A DNA stretch of 64,000 bases from Tubulanus polymorphus (GCF_964204645.1 NC_134032.1:16120775-16184774); one strand, 5' to 3'; positions 11,701 through 23,354 are shown, counted from the first letter of the stretch. Notes: a model not told the origin generated them from the sequence alone. A program made the numbers and translations.

Positions 11701-12921
11701 CGACTAGTACAACCCCCGGCGATAACTACTCAGTGAAGTTTGATTGGGTGACGATTCTAGGGCTCGTAATCTGGTTCATCTGCGTACTCTACTCCAGGTA
11801 TGTGTCTCATAGGTGGCGCCGCTATTATTCTACGATTAATGTCTACTATAATTCATGACGTAATCTAAAAAATTTGATTTAATTTATCATGATTGTATGA
11901 TTCTGTGAACTGCCCCACCAGTATACAAATATAAGTGCTAGGAGAAATAAAGATTAATTTTAGACGGTTAAAGAATGATGACAGCAGGCGCCGATCGAGG
12001 ATTCTTTCCAGGAGGAGGTTCATAAAAAATGTTAATGTTAAAATGCTGACTAAAATCTCTAATGATAGGGGGCCTATACGGCAAATTGTTTGACCAAACA
12101 TAAGATGATATGGTACTCGATTAAGGATTTAAAAATTTTTTTGGTAGCAGAGCGGGGGGCCATGACCCCTGAAACCCCCTGGATCCGAGCCTGAACAAAT
12201 AATCTTGCCTTGAGATTTGAGACGTGTTCATACGCTGAAAGGACTTCCATCTCTTGCTCCAAACCTATCGATGCACATTACAGTCAGTAGTTTATTGATG
12301 GCTCAAAATGGAATGAACGTTTGAATTTTATTTCCAGTATCCGTACAAGCAGTCACAGTCAGGTTGGCAAGATTACGATGCAAGGCGCAGAAAAATCTGT
12401 CATCGAAGCTTCATCTTCTGGTGAGTTTTAAATCTTCACTTTACTCACTCCTCAGGGAAGGGTTCTTTCACTGTGCCTCTCAGCAGGGTTCACTGTTACT
12501 CCCAGTGAAGGGTTCTTTCACTGTGCCTCTCAGCAGGGTTCATTGTGACTCCCAGTGAAGGGTTCATTCACTGTGCCTCTCAGCAGGGTTCACTGTTACT
12601 CCCAGATAAGGGTTCATTCACTGTGCCACTTAGCAGGGTTCACCGTGACTCCCAGTGCAGGGTTCTTTCACTGTGCCACTTAGCAGGGTTCACCGTGACT
12701 CCCAGTGAAGGGTTCTTTCACTGTGCCACTCAGCAGGGTTCACCGTGACTCCCAGTGAAGGGTTCTTTCACTGTGCCACTCAGCAGGGTTCACCGTGACT
12801 CCCAGTGAAGGGTTCTTTCACTGTGCCACTAAGCAGGGTTCACTGTTACCGGTTACACTATGATGCTCAGCAGGGTTTCATTTCTAATTCTTGTCTCAGT
12901 TTGTGATATGGTTGTTGATGT

Positions 12922-12956
<35 letters not shown>

Positions 12957-15900
12957 CTGTTTTCTGGGGTGTATTTTCATTCTGGAATCTGATAGATACC
13001 GTCGATTCCTCTTTTGACCTCAAAATGAATGATTTCAAGTTCAATTATCACCGTTTTAGAACCATTGCTACTAAGAAAATGTGGCTTTAATTCCATTAAC
13101 TCCAATTAGAGTTCACTGGAGTCGACTGTATTTAGATCTTGTGGTTGATTAAGAAGCACTTCTCTCTCTCTGTCTCACTGGTTTATTTATAAAATATCGG
13201 ATTCAAATTGATTTTCAGATGATAAACTCGTCTCCAATGGTAAAGTTACTATGATTATTTTATCTCTGAATTATTTTCCCCGGGTGTCTCGGGAAAAACA
13301 GGAATCAGAATCAAATCATTATTATAAATAGATGAATTCACCTATTTTGAAATAAACTGCATATTCTTTGCTTCGTGATAAAGAACACGTTTGCTTGAAC
13401 GCATTTTCATCTCGATATACTTTAAAACTTCCTTTGAAGATTTGGAAAATTAAAAATGACACTTCTGAAAATTATTGAATATTTCAATGAAATTGTTGAA
13501 AGTGATTTGTTTCTGATTTTTCAAGCATGATTTTTACTCCTCTGAGGATGATGGAAGCTTTTGCGTTTTAACAGAAATTCCGAATTTGAAGCAATGAAAT
13601 TAATTTTCATTTGTGCAGCACGGGGAAGGTGTTACCCGGATAAAGTCCTAATCCGTAATTTAGTGATCCTGAATATTCTATTTTGCCGTTTTTTCGCAGC
13701 TGAGGAGATAATTTTGAAGGAGCATTCTCCGATTGTTGAAGGTACCGATTGTGTCCAGCAGGGGGCAGCAGCGCTGAGTTGATAATTAAGATGGCACGCA
13801 GTGCGTTTAAGGGCTGCCTATTGATATTATATTTGTAAACAATTGTGAGTGGGGGCTGCACTGTAAATATTAGTAGACAGTTAGACAGCGGCTCTCTGTC
13901 TAAAGTCCAAACCGGTAGCCCCTCGTTTCACTCAGTCGCAGTCAGTGCTGCCCCCTGGTGTGTATGTTGTATGTCGACCCATTTTGATTCAAATGTAAAT
14001 TATTTTTTGTTGCTTCATTTTCTTTCACCTTTTTAGCCTAACATTCTACATGTATTAGTTTGATCAACCAGTCTCAGTTTGACCTCGAGTATATGACTCA
14101 GTTTGACCTCGAGTATATGACTCAGTTTGACCTCGAGTATATGACTCAGTTTGACCTCGATTGTATGACTCAGTTTGACCTCGATTGTACGAGGACGTTC
14201 AGTTAGTGAATGCACGCTCTCACACACTATACTTGCTACGTACATAGTTTTTCTACCTTGTCTTTTAGAGTAACTATATAAACAGTTCATATATGAAAGA
14301 TCTTTAAGGCCTCCCCCTCCCTACCCACCCCCAGATTTTCTATCATCTACCTAACAATGGATTAATTCAGTAAATCAGAGTTAGAATAACATCTCTCCCT
14401 GCGCAGCATGTATTAGATAAACATCAGTGTCACTAGTTGCATCTTTAGTCATTCATCTCATTTTGCGGTTTTGCATGATATCATTAGAATGATTCATTGA
14501 CTAGATTCGATGATGACCAGTACCTCCCCCTGGTGGTTGTATGTTCAATGACCGGTAACTCCCCCTGGTAAATGTACATTCAATGACCAGTAACTTCCCC
14601 TGGCAGTTGTATATTCAATGACCAGTAACTCCCCCTGGCAGTTGTATATTCAATGACCGGTAACTCCCCCTGGCAGTTGTATATTCAATGACCGGTAACT
14701 TCCCCTGGCAGTTGTATATTCAATGACCAGTAACTTCCCCTGGCAGTTGTATATTCAATGACCAGTAACTTCCCCTGGCAGTTGTATATTCAATGACCAG
14801 CAACTTCCCCTGGCAGTTGTATATTCAATGACCAGTAACTTCCCCTGGCAGTTGTATATTCAATGACCAGCAACTTCCCCTGGCAGTTGTATATTCAATG
14901 ACCAGTAACTTCCCCTGGCAGTTGTATATTCAATGACCAGCAACTTCCCCTGGCAGTTGTATATTCAATGACCAGTAACTTCCCCTGGCAGTTGTACATT
15001 CAATGACCAGTAACTCCCCCTGGCAGTTGTATATTCAATGACCAGTAACTTCCCCTGGCAGTTGTATATTCAATGACCAGCAACTTCCCCTGGCAGTTGT
15101 ATATTCAATGACCAGTAACTTCCCCTGGCAGTTGTATATTCAATGACCAGTAACTTCCCCTGGCAGTTGTACATTCAATGACCAGTAACTTCCCCTGGCA
15201 GTTGTATATTCAATGACCAGTAACTTCCCCTGGCAGTTGTATATTCAATGACCAGTAACTTCCCCTGGCAGTTGTATATTCAATGACCAGTAACTTCCCC
15301 TGGCAGTTGTATATTCAATGACCAGTAACTTCCCCTGGCAGTTGTATATTCAATGACCAGTAACTTCCCCTGGCAGTTGTATATTCAATGACCAGTAACT
15401 TCCCCTGGCAGTTGTATATTCAATGACTAGTAACTTCCCCTGGCAGTTGTATATTCAATGACCAGTAACTTCCCCTGGCAGTTGTATATTCAATGACTAG
15501 TAACTTCCCCTGGCAGTTGTGTATTCAATGACCGGTAACTCCCCTGGTAAATGTATATCCAATGACCAGTAACTCCCCCTGCTGGTTGTATATTGAATAA
15601 TGACTATAGTAACTCCCCCTGGTGGTTGTATTTTTAGGAACCCCAAACGTAGATGTCGAGGATGGTAAGAAGGTGTTTGATGATGAAGAAGATGCGGTCT
15701 CCTATAGTTACAGCTTCTTTCATTTCATGTTTTTCTTGGCTTCGCTTTACGTGATGATGACTCTTACAAACTGGTACAAGTAAGTATAGAAAACCACGCA
15801 GTGACAGCTGCCCACTTCTGTCAGAGTGACAGCTGCTGCCCTTCAACGCCCGCTGTCATCCATGTTACTTCTGAGATCGAATATGCCCAATTTTGAATAA

Positions 15901-16540
15901 TTACCGGTAATTAGAATTAAAAGACCTGGGGCCGGTTGCTCAAAAGTTAGTTGACGATAACTGGTGGATAAATATCATAGTAACAATGAAGTCTTAATTG
16001 TTACTATGTCAACTATCCACTGGTAAACTTTAACTATTGAGAAACCGCATCCTTTGCAGTTCCACAGTTACGAGATTTGACTTACGAGTCGATACGTTGA
16101 AAACGAACTAATTTCAACTCTTTTGAACGACTGCAGCCCCTCTGGATCCTGTAGACTGCTGGTACAATACCCACCGCTGATAAAATGATGGATTATATGA
16201 CGAATTCCATTGCTGCTTCGGTTAATTGAATTCTTGCAAGCCCTGAAGCAAGTGCAGTCAGTGCCTACTTAATATTCAGGCCAAAAGAAATATTAATACA
16301 GTATCAATAATTCAGAATTCACTTAATGAATATTTCTGCTATTTCTGCGATATTGATTCAATGAAATTCAATCTCGTGTTTGCGTCATTTTTTAATTTCA
16401 GACCGAGTTCAGATTTTAAGACGTTGAACAGTAACATGCCGTCTGTTTGGGTGAAGGTCAGCTCTAGTTGGGTTTGTATGGTGATCTATTTGTGGACGCT
16501 CGTCGCTCCTATTGTGCTGAAAGATCGAGAATTCAATTAA
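5770..16540 (+). CDS. SERINC: SERINC family membrane protein (serine incorporator / TMS1), complete, 13 exons
   Basis: Coding exons: 5770-5790, 7023-7187, 7743-7921, 9275-9492, 10205-10281, 10367-10463, 10884-10970, 11665-11797, 12338-12420, 13219-13239, 13700-13741, 15638-15779, 16402-16540. All junctions are GT-AG and in phase. They total 1404 nt (467 residues plus stop), the usual length of the family. The product is a multi-pass membrane protein with about ten helices. Family hallmarks seen: cysteine-rich start ([20 protein letters not shown]), [38 protein letters not shown] and the terminal REFN. SERINCs were named for serine-lipid biosynthesis and are now known as lipid-scramblase-like proteins of plasma membrane and endomembranes; the vertebrate SERINC3/5 antiviral role cannot be assumed here. 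I cannot tell which vertebrate paralogue it matches best. Confidence 0.95.
7023..7187 (+). CDS. SERINC: SERINC exon 2 (cysteine-rich N-terminus and TM1)
   Basis: Acceptor TTTTACAG, then 55 codons: [20 protein letters not shown], the family [11 protein letters not shown] motif, and a first hydrophobic helix ending [10 protein letters not shown]. The donor is GTCGGT. The nearby GTATCA would break the frame to IPSLCN in the next exon, so it was not used. Confidence 0.9.
7260..7702. repeat. 20-bp minisatellite in SERINC intron 2
   Basis: About 20 copies of AACTGGATCCATGACTGTGG / AACTGGATCCAGAACTGTGG with an exact 20-bp period in the centre and variants at both ends. It fills most of the 555-bp intron. 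No stop codons occur in the unit, so false open frames appear in several registers on both strands. Confidence 0.92.
7743..7921 (+). CDS. SERINC: SERINC exon 3 (loop and TM2)
   Basis: Encodes IPSLCNDN, then [17 protein letters not shown] (TM2) and the conserved [12 protein letters not shown]. Acceptor TGTTTCAG, donor GTAAGA at 7922, ending in phase 2 within the Gly codon before FWFFK. Confidence 0.92.
7992..9222. repeat. 30-bp minisatellite in SERINC intron 3
   Basis: About 40 copies of a 30-bp unit (GTAGCCCTAAGTCCCTTGAG plus AGTAGTTGGG), with several 29-bp units. Toward the 3' end (8730-9220) a longer compound unit appears that includes AGTTCGCGTAGCTCTAAG. The reading frame stays open for over 200 codons ([10 protein letters not shown] repeated), but intron retention meets a stop immediately after the donor (GGG TAA), so this is not counted as coding. 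Confidence 0.93.
9275..9492 (+). CDS. SERINC: SERINC exon 4 (TM3, TM4 and [10 protein letters not shown] signature)
   Basis: Encodes [20 protein letters not shown], then a second helix ([20 protein letters not shown]) and the family signature AWNESWV, ending GWYY in phase 1 at a GTAAGT donor. Confidence 0.93.
9883..10175. repeat. 39-42-bp minisatellite in SERINC intron 4
   Basis: Seven or so copies of TGTAGATGACTCTATGTGGA followed by GTCAGTTGAACCGAGTTTGAC, with 39-, 41- and 42-bp variants caused by a CT(T) insertion. It ends 30 bp before the exon 5 acceptor. Confidence 0.9.
10205..10281 (+). CDS. SERINC: SERINC exon 5 (TM5)
   Basis: Encodes [20 protein letters not shown], then VYYTK. The acceptor is TTTAAG and the donor GTCAGT. 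The intron that follows is only 85 bp. Confidence 0.88.
10367..10463 (+). CDS. SERINC: SERINC exon 6 (TM6)
   Basis: Encodes [20 protein letters not shown] and [12 protein letters not shown], matching the family CxxNKxFIxxN...SILPxIQE segment. Ends in phase 1 at GTCAGG. Confidence 0.9.
10556..10865. repeat. 18-bp minisatellite in SERINC intron 6
   Basis: About 17 copies of GGTTAACTGTCATTGGTC and its later variants (CAGTGGGTTGGTTAACTGT). It occupies nearly all of the 420-bp intron and stops about 20 bp before the exon 7 acceptor. Confidence 0.92.
10884..10970 (+). CDS. SERINC: SERINC exon 7 (TM7, [10 protein letters not shown])
   Basis: Encodes [20 protein letters not shown] and TWSAMTNDP, strongly conserved in the family. 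Acceptor ATTTACAG, donor GTAAGT. Confidence 0.92.
11113..11630. repeat. 64-bp minisatellite in SERINC intron 7
   Basis: Eight copies of a 64-bp unit starting TCTAAAGATCAGTTAGTTCT and containing GCTGCTAATGAACTGGTCCG and GGTTTGGTTTATGGTGGAC. The period was checked at 11179 and 11243. Copies differ at only a few positions. Confidence 0.92.
11665..11797 (+). CDS. SERINC: SERINC exon 8 (extracytoplasmic loop and TM8)
   Basis: Encodes a polar loop with N-x-S/T sites ([15 protein letters not shown]), then [19 protein letters not shown]. Ends in phase 2 at GTATGT. Confidence 0.9.
12338..12420 (+). CDS. SERINC: SERINC exon 9 (start of the variable cytoplasmic loop)
   Basis: Encodes [20 protein letters not shown] and SVIEASSS. 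SIRTSxxSQV is a family motif directly after the helix. Phase 1 donor GTGAGT. Confidence 0.88.
12452..12845. repeat. 50-bp minisatellite in SERINC intron 9
   Basis: Eight copies of a 50-bp unit: GGGTTCTTTCACTGTGCCAC, TCAGCAGGGTTCACCGTGAC, TCCCAGTGAA. The first copies read CTGTTACTCCCAG. A (CTG)10 run lies 80 bp downstream at 12923-12953 in the same intron. Confidence 0.92.
13219..13239 (+). CDS. SERINC: SERINC exon 10, 21-nt candidate microexon
   Basis: TTTTCAG acceptor, then seven codons' worth (DDKLVSN plus a shared G) and a GTAAAG donor. Phase 1 on both sides, so it can be included or skipped without changing frame. Supported only by splice signals and its place in the variable loop. Confidence 0.5.
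13700..13741 (+). CDS. SERINC: SERINC exon 11, 42-nt candidate cassette exon
   Basis: TTTTTTCGCAG acceptor, then [14 protein letters not shown] and a GTACCG donor. Phase 1 on both sides, so optional. The acidic content suits the variable loop between TM8 and TM9. The donor is weak. Confidence 0.5.
14066..14187. repeat. 24-bp minisatellite in SERINC intron 11
   Basis: Five copies of CTCAGTTTGACCTCGAGTATATGA, the last two with CTCGATTGTATGA. Confidence 0.9.
14514..15633. repeat. 35-bp minisatellite in SERINC intron 11
   Basis: About 31 copies of a 35-bp unit (CAGTTGTATATTCAATGACC followed by AGTAACTTCCCCTGG). The period was checked at 14761 and 14796. Diverged copies sit at both edges and near-identical ones in the middle, the pattern expected of recent central expansion. 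The last diverged unit runs into the exon 12 acceptor (GTTGTATTTTTAG), so the repeat supplies the sequence next to the splice site. Confidence 0.93.
15638..15779 (+). CDS. SERINC: SERINC exon 12 (acidic loop end and TM9)
   Basis: Encodes [18 protein letters not shown], then [20 protein letters not shown] and MMTLTNWYK, the most conserved C-terminal block of the family. Donor GTAAGT. Confidence 0.93.
15925..16052. mobile_element. MITE-like element (family M1) in SERINC intron 12
   Basis: Begins CTGGGGCCGGTTGCTCAAAAG and ends in GAAACCGCATCC, with inverted internal segments around ATAGTAACAATGAAGTC. This is the same family as the copy at 2527-2660. Confidence 0.6.
16402..16540 (+). CDS. SERINC: SERINC exon 13 (last exon, TM10 and stop)
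   Basis: Encodes [20 protein letters not shown], then [19 protein letters not shown] and KDREFN, followed by TAA at 16538-16540. The VWVKVSSSW and terminal D/REF pattern are typical of SERINCs. Confidence 0.94.
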
Positions 16541-18052
16541 AATCTCGAGATCCATCTGAGAATGATCCTCCCTGGTATCGATATCAAACAACAGTAAGAG
16601 ACTATCTAATAAATCAGGGGGGGAGGTGCTCAAATGTCTGTCAGAGTTATTCCACTGTATCACTTAATCAACCGCTAGAATTACCAAACTTTTGAACAAA
16701 TGCAGTCATGGGATGATACGTGAGGGGGCGAGTCTTGATTGAGTGTTTCAGTTTGTTATCTCTGCCGGGGAGGTCAGGGACAACCATAGTTCTATCCGTT
16801 AATCTTTTACATACGAGACCTAAAAAACACTAAAAGCATGGTTCCCACAGAACAGGGAAATTGGAAAAAACTTGGGAATTTTTAAACTGTTTGGAAATAT
16901 TTGGGAATTTGAAATTTCCCTCAAATCAAGGAAATATTTGGAAAATTCATTTACATTACACGTATTTCATTTGCCAAGGGCAACTTTCTTCAGCGATTTC
17001 CCCTGAGAATCACCTTTATCAACCTGGTTCCACTGAAGTGTTGACTATAACATGATGGTATGCGTTCATTTCCATTTGGGAAAATTGAAATATCACCCAT
17101 GAAATACTTGGGAAAAACCTCGTAATTTTTAATTCATGTAAACGCGGGAACCATGTAAAGGACAAATTATATTCAAAAAGATGATATTGTAAATAGAGTT
17201 GATGTTATATAATGCACTGTGTATGTTTGATGTGCTTTAAACAGCAGGCGGTATTAGAAGCTGTTCTGGAGGTCAAAGTTACCGGTACTAAAACCAATAG
17301 TACCTCTCAGAACAAGAGGCATCCTGACCTAGAGGTACCCTTCTGATGGTCGCAATATCTGGCACTAAACCTGAAGGACCCCAGACATTCTGAATGTACC
17401 TGAAGCTTGGTTGTGTATTGTTCATGAAGGATATGAAATATTCGAGGAATTTTCTGATCTGCTATAAAGAAATTTGTACTGAGATTTTCATGTTTAACTT
17501 ATAGATGTAAAATCTACGTGTTTCAGTGCTGTACATTATAACTCGTGCTAAACCCTGATATATATACGTGAAACTCACTTGCCAGAATGTTTTGTGTCAA
17601 ATTGTATATAACAAAATTGTATTGAATTGAATATTTATCGGATGATGATAATATTCACTCTTCAGACGGACGAAATGTTGTGGAACATTGAAATTCAGAT
17701 ATTTATTTATTTATTTCAAACTTGTTAACAACGAACTATCGGTTATAACGAACGGAGCTGTTGCTCAAAAGTTGACATAATGACCATTAGAATGGCATTG
17801 TTACTATGGTATTTTTCCGCCAGAAATTTTCAGATTTTTGATTCAATCGCCCCCAGAATTGGTGAAAACAATAAACATTAATCAAGTGATAATTAATATA
17901 ACATCAATTATAATTATGATTATTATGATAAATACACACAGAACTATATTGATTTATTGTATATGTAACTGGTAGAGACTATTCTTACTCCTCAACACTT
18001 ATTACAATGTACAATGTTTGTTTGTTTGTTTTTATAATATGCTGTAAATAAA
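16541..18052 (+). other. SERINC: Probable SERINC 3' UTR
   Basis: AT-rich sequence without another gene. There is an early AATAAA at 16608-16613 and a second at 18047-18052, the latter preceded by T-rich sequence. The satellite block begins about 100 bp after the second signal. A partial M1 foldback lies at 17756-17825. Which signal is used cannot be told from sequence. Confidence 0.45.
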
Positions 18053-19501
18053 AGTATAATATACATTGTCGTTTATCCGTAGAATCAAGATTTGTCTTAT
18101 CAAGCCCAACAGAAGCCCGGCAAATACAACCCCGCAGTTATAACCCCAGACAGGAACCTAGGACAACTCTAATCAGGACCACTCTGGATCAGTGTCAGTA
18201 ATTACTGGATTCGAACCCGGGTCACCCCTGTACATCCTCTCTTCAGCATCAGGACCACTCTGAATCAGTATCAGTAATTACTGGGCTCGAACCCGCGACA
18301 CCCCTGTACATCCTCTATTCAGCATCAGGACCACTCTGAATCAGTGTCAGTAATTACTGGGTTCGAATCCGGGACACACCCTGTACATCCTCTATTCGGC
18401 ATCAGTACCACACTGAATCAGCATCAGTAATTACTAAGATATCAACATTTTACCGTACGGTGCTGCCGCTATGCTCATTGTTAGCGGGATTTTCATACAC
18501 CAACGAAAGTCTACTCTGGCAAGCTAGGGTTACGGAGTATAAGTGGACAGCACGTCGATTGCCAGAGTTGACTTTAGTTAGTGTATGAAAATCCCGCTAA
18601 CGATGAGCATAGCGGCAGCACCGTACGGTCGTGACACCCCCTGTACATCCTCTTATCAGCATCAGGACCACTCTGAGTCAGTATCAGTAATTACTTCGTT
18701 CGAACCCGGAACACCCCTGTACATCCTCTATTCAGCATCAGGACCACTCTGAATCAGTGTCAGTTATAACTAAGATATCAACATTTTACCGTACGGTGCT
18801 GCCGCTATGCTCATTGTTAGCGGGATTTTCATACACTAACGTAAGTCTACTCTGGCAAGCTAGGGTTACCGAGTATAAGTGGACAGCACGTCGATTGCCA
18901 GAGTTGACTTTAGTTAGTGTACGAAAATTCCGCTAACGATGAGCATAGCGGCAGCACCGTACGGTCGTGACACCCCCTGTACATCCTCTTATCAGCATCA
19001 GGACCACTCTGAATCAGTATCAGTAATTACTGGATTCGAACCCGGGACACCCCTGTACATCCTCTATTCAGCATCAGGACCACTCTGTATCAGTATCAGT
19101 AATTACTTCGTTCGAACCTGGGACACCCCTGTACATCCTCTATTCAGCATCAGGACCACTCTGAATCAGTATCAGTAATTACTGGATTCGAACCCGGGAC
19201 ACCCTGTACATCCTCTATTCAGCATCAGGACCACTCTGTATCAGTATCAGTAATTACTTCGTTCGAACCCGGGACACCCCTGCACATCCTCTATTCAGCA
19301 TCAGGACCACTCTGTATCAGTATCAGTAATTACTTCGTTTGAACCCGGGACACCCCTGTACATCCTCTATTCAGCATCAAGACCACTCTGATTCGGTGCC
19401 AGTAATTACATCCTCTATTCAGCATCAGTACCACTACGAATCAGTGTCAGTAATTACTGGGGTCGAACCCGGGATATCGGCTAAGTTTAATATAATGCTT
19501 T

Positions 19502-19736
19502 GATCGCCATCTATTGGATTTTGGATGGACTCACTAGATTGCTCTTATTTGTCTCACTGACTCTTCTTTAATTCGTTAAAATCACACTCCCCATCTGGTG
19601 GATTTTTAGGCTACTACAGTCTAATGATAGTTATTTCCACCAGATGGCGAGTGTGATTTTAACAGATTAAAGAAGAGTCAGTGAGACAAGTAAGAGCTAT
19701 CGAGACAGTTCAGCCAAATTCCAATAGATGGCGATC
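19502..19736. repeat. 235-bp palindromic element, copy 1
   Basis: Ends are GATCGCCATCTATTGG and CCAATAGATGGCGATC. Further in, TCTCACTGACTCTTCTTTAA pairs with TTAAAGAAGAGTCAGTGAGA, and TCACACTCCCCATCTGGTGG with CCACCAGATGGCGAGTGTGA. The flanking satellite is interrupted. MITE-like, no coding capacity. Confidence 0.85.
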
Positions 19737-22700
19737 TCGTTGGAAATCTCGATATCCACTCCACGTCGGGCATCAAAGTACATCCTCTATTCAGCATCAG
19801 GACCACTCTGAATCAGTATCAGTAATTACTGGGCTCGAACCCGCGACACCCCTGTACATCATCTATTTAGCATCAGGACCACTCTGAATCAGTATCAGTA
19901 ATTACTGGGCTCGAACCCGCGACACCCCTGTACATCATCTATTCAGCATCAGGACCACTCAGAATCAGTAGCAGTAATTACTGGGCTCGAACCCGGAACA
20001 CCCCTGCACATCCTATATTCAGCATCAGGACCACTCTGAATCAGTAACAGTAATTACTGGGCTCGAACCCGGAACACCCCTGCACATCCTCTATTCAGCA
20101 TCAGGACCACTCTGAATCAGCATCAGTAATTACTGGGCTCGAACCCGGAACACCCCTGTACATTATCTATTCAGCATCAGGACCACTCTGAATCAGTATC
20201 AGTAATTACTGGGCTCGAACCCGCGACACCCCTGTACATCCTCTATTCAGCATCAGGACCACTCTGAATCAGTGTCAGTAATTACTAAGATATCAACATT
20301 TTACCGTACGGTGCTGCCGCTATGCTCATTGTTAGCGGGATTTTCATACACTAACGTAAGTCTACTCTGGCAAGCTAGAGTTACGGAGAATAAGTGGACA
20401 GCACGTCGATTGCCAGAGTTGACTTTAGTTAGTGTACGAAAATTCCGCTAACGATGAGCATAGCGGCAGCACCGTACGGTCGTGACACCCCCTGCACATC
20501 CTCAATTCAGCATCAGGACCACTCTGAATCAGTATCAGTAATTACTGGGCTCGAACCCGCGACACCCCTGTACATCCTCTATTCAGCATCAGGACCACTC
20601 TGAATCAGTGTCAGTAATTACTAAGATATCAACATTTTACCGTACGGTGCTGCCGCTATGCTCATTGTTAGCGGGATTTTCATACACTAACGTAAGTCTA
20701 CTCTGGCAAGCTAGAGTTACGGAGAATAAGTGGACAGCACGTCGATTGCCAGAGTTGACTTTAGTTAGTGTACGAAAATTCCGCTAACGATGAGCATAGC
20801 GGCAGCACCGTACGGTCGTGACACCCCCTGCACATCCTCAATTCAGCATCAGGACCACTCTGAATCAGTATCAGTAATTACTGGGCTCGAACCCGCGACA
20901 CCCCTGTACATCCTCTATTCAGCATCAGGACCACTCTGAATCAGCATCAGTAATTACTGGGCTCGAACCCGGAACACCCCTGTACATCCTCTATTTAGCA
21001 TCAGGACCACTCTGAATCAGTATCAGTAATTACTGGGCTCGAACCCGCGACACCCCTGTACATCCTCTATTCAGCATCAGGACCACTCTGAATCAGTGTC
21101 AGTAATTACTAAGATATCAACATTTTACCGTACGGTGCTGCCGCTATGCTCATTGTTAGCGGGATTTTCATACACTAACGTAAGTCTACTCTGGCAAGCT
21201 AGAGTTACGGAGAATAAGTGGACAGCACGTCGATTGCCAGAGTTGACTTTAGTTAGTGTACGAAAATTCCGCTAACGATGAGCATAGCGGCAGCACCTTA
21301 CGGTCGTGACACCCCCTGCACATCCTCAATTCAGCATCAGGACCACTCTGAATCAGTATCAGTAATTACTGGGCTCGAACCCGCGACACCCCTGTACATC
21401 CTCTATTCAGCATCAGGACCACTCTGAATCAGTGTCAGTAATTACTAAGATATCAACATTTTACCGTACGGTGCTGCCGCTATGCTCATTGTTAGCGGGA
21501 TTTTCATACACTAACGTAAGTCTACTCTGGCAAGCTAGAGTTACGGAGAATAAGTGGACAGCACGTCGATTGCCAGAGTTGACTTTAGTTAGTGTACGAA
21601 AATTCCGCTAACGATGAGCATAGCGGCAGCACCGTACGGTCGTGACACCCCTGCACATCCTCTATTCAGCATCAGGACCACTCTGAATCAGTATCAGTAA
21701 TTACTGGGCTCGAACCCGCGACACCCCTGTACATCCTCAATTTAGCATCAGGACCACTCTGAATCAGTATCAGTAATTACTGGGCTCGAACCCGCGACAC
21801 CCCTGTACATCCTCAATTTAGCATCAGGACCACTCTGAATCAGTATCAGAAGTTACTAAGATAACAACATTTTACCGTAAGGTGCTGCCGCTATGCTCAT
21901 TGTTAGCGGGATTTTCATACACTAACGTAAGTCTACTCTGGCAAGCTAGGGTTACGGAGTATAACTGGACAGCACGTCGATTGCCAGAGTTGACTTTAGT
22001 TAGTGTACGAAAATTCCGCTAACGATGAGCATAGCGGCAGCACCGTACGGTCGTGACACCCCCTGTACATCCTCTTATCAGCATCAGGACCACTCTGAAT
22101 CAGTATCAGTAATTACTGGATTCGAACCCGGGACACCCCTGTACATCCTCTATTCAGCATCAGGACCACTCTGTATCAGTATCAGTAATTACTTCGTTCG
22201 AACCTGGGACACCCCTGTACATCCTCTATTCAGCATCAGGACCACTCTGAATCAGTATCAGTAATTACTGGATTCGAACCCGGGACACCCTGTACATCCT
22301 CTATTCAGCATCAGGACCACTCTGTATCAGTATCAGTAATTACTTCGTTCGAACCCGGGACACCCCTGCACATCCTCTATTCAGCATCAGGACCACTCTG
22401 TATCAGTATCAGTAATTACTTGGCTCGAACCCGCGACACCCCTGTACATCATCTATTCAGCATCAGGACCACTCAGAATCAGTAGCAGTAATTACTGGGC
22501 TCGAACCCGGAACACCCCTGCACATCCTATATTCAGCATCAGGACCACTCTGAATCAGCATCAGTAATTACTGGGCTCGAACCCGGAACACCCCCTGTAC
22601 ATCCTCTTATCAGCATCAGGACCACTCTGAATCAGTATCAGTAATTACTGGATTCGAACCCGGGACACCCCTGTACATCCTCTATTCAGCATCAGGACCA

Positions 22701-23119
22701 CTCTGTATCAGTATCAGTAATTACTTCGTTCGAACCTGGGACACCCCTGTACATCCTCTATTCAGCATCAGGACCACTCTGAATCAGTATCAGTAATTAC
22801 TGGATTCGAACCCGGGACACCCTGTACATCCTCTATTCAGCATCAGGACCACTCTGTATCAGTATCAGTAATTACTTCGTTCGAACCCGGGACACCCCTG
22901 CACATCCTCTATTCAGCATCAGGACCACTCTGTATCAGTATCAGTAATTACTTCGTTTGAACCCGGGACACCCCTGTACATCCTCTATTCAGCATCAAGA
23001 CCACTCTGATTCGGTGCCAGTAATTACATCCTCTATTCAGCATCAGTACCACTACGAATCAGTGTCAGTAATTACTGGGGTCGAACCCGGGATATCGGCT
23101 AAGTTTAATATAATGCTTT

Positions 23120-23354
23120 GATCGCCATCTATTGGATTTTGGATGGACTCACTAGATTGCTCTTATTTGTCTCACTGACTCTTCTTTAATTCGTTAAAAT
23201 CACACTCCCCATCTGGTGGATTTCTAGGCTACTACAGTCTAATGATAGTTATTTCCACCAGATGGCGAGTGTGATTTTAACAGATTAAAGAAGAGTCAGT
23301 GAGACAAGTAAGAGCTATCGAGACAGTTCAGCCAAATTCCAATAGATGGCGATC
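23120..23354. repeat. 235-bp palindromic element, copy 2
   Basis: Nearly identical to the copy at 19502, 3618 bp away. The surrounding monomer order is also the same, so this is a duplication of the region rather than a new insertion. Confidence 0.85.
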
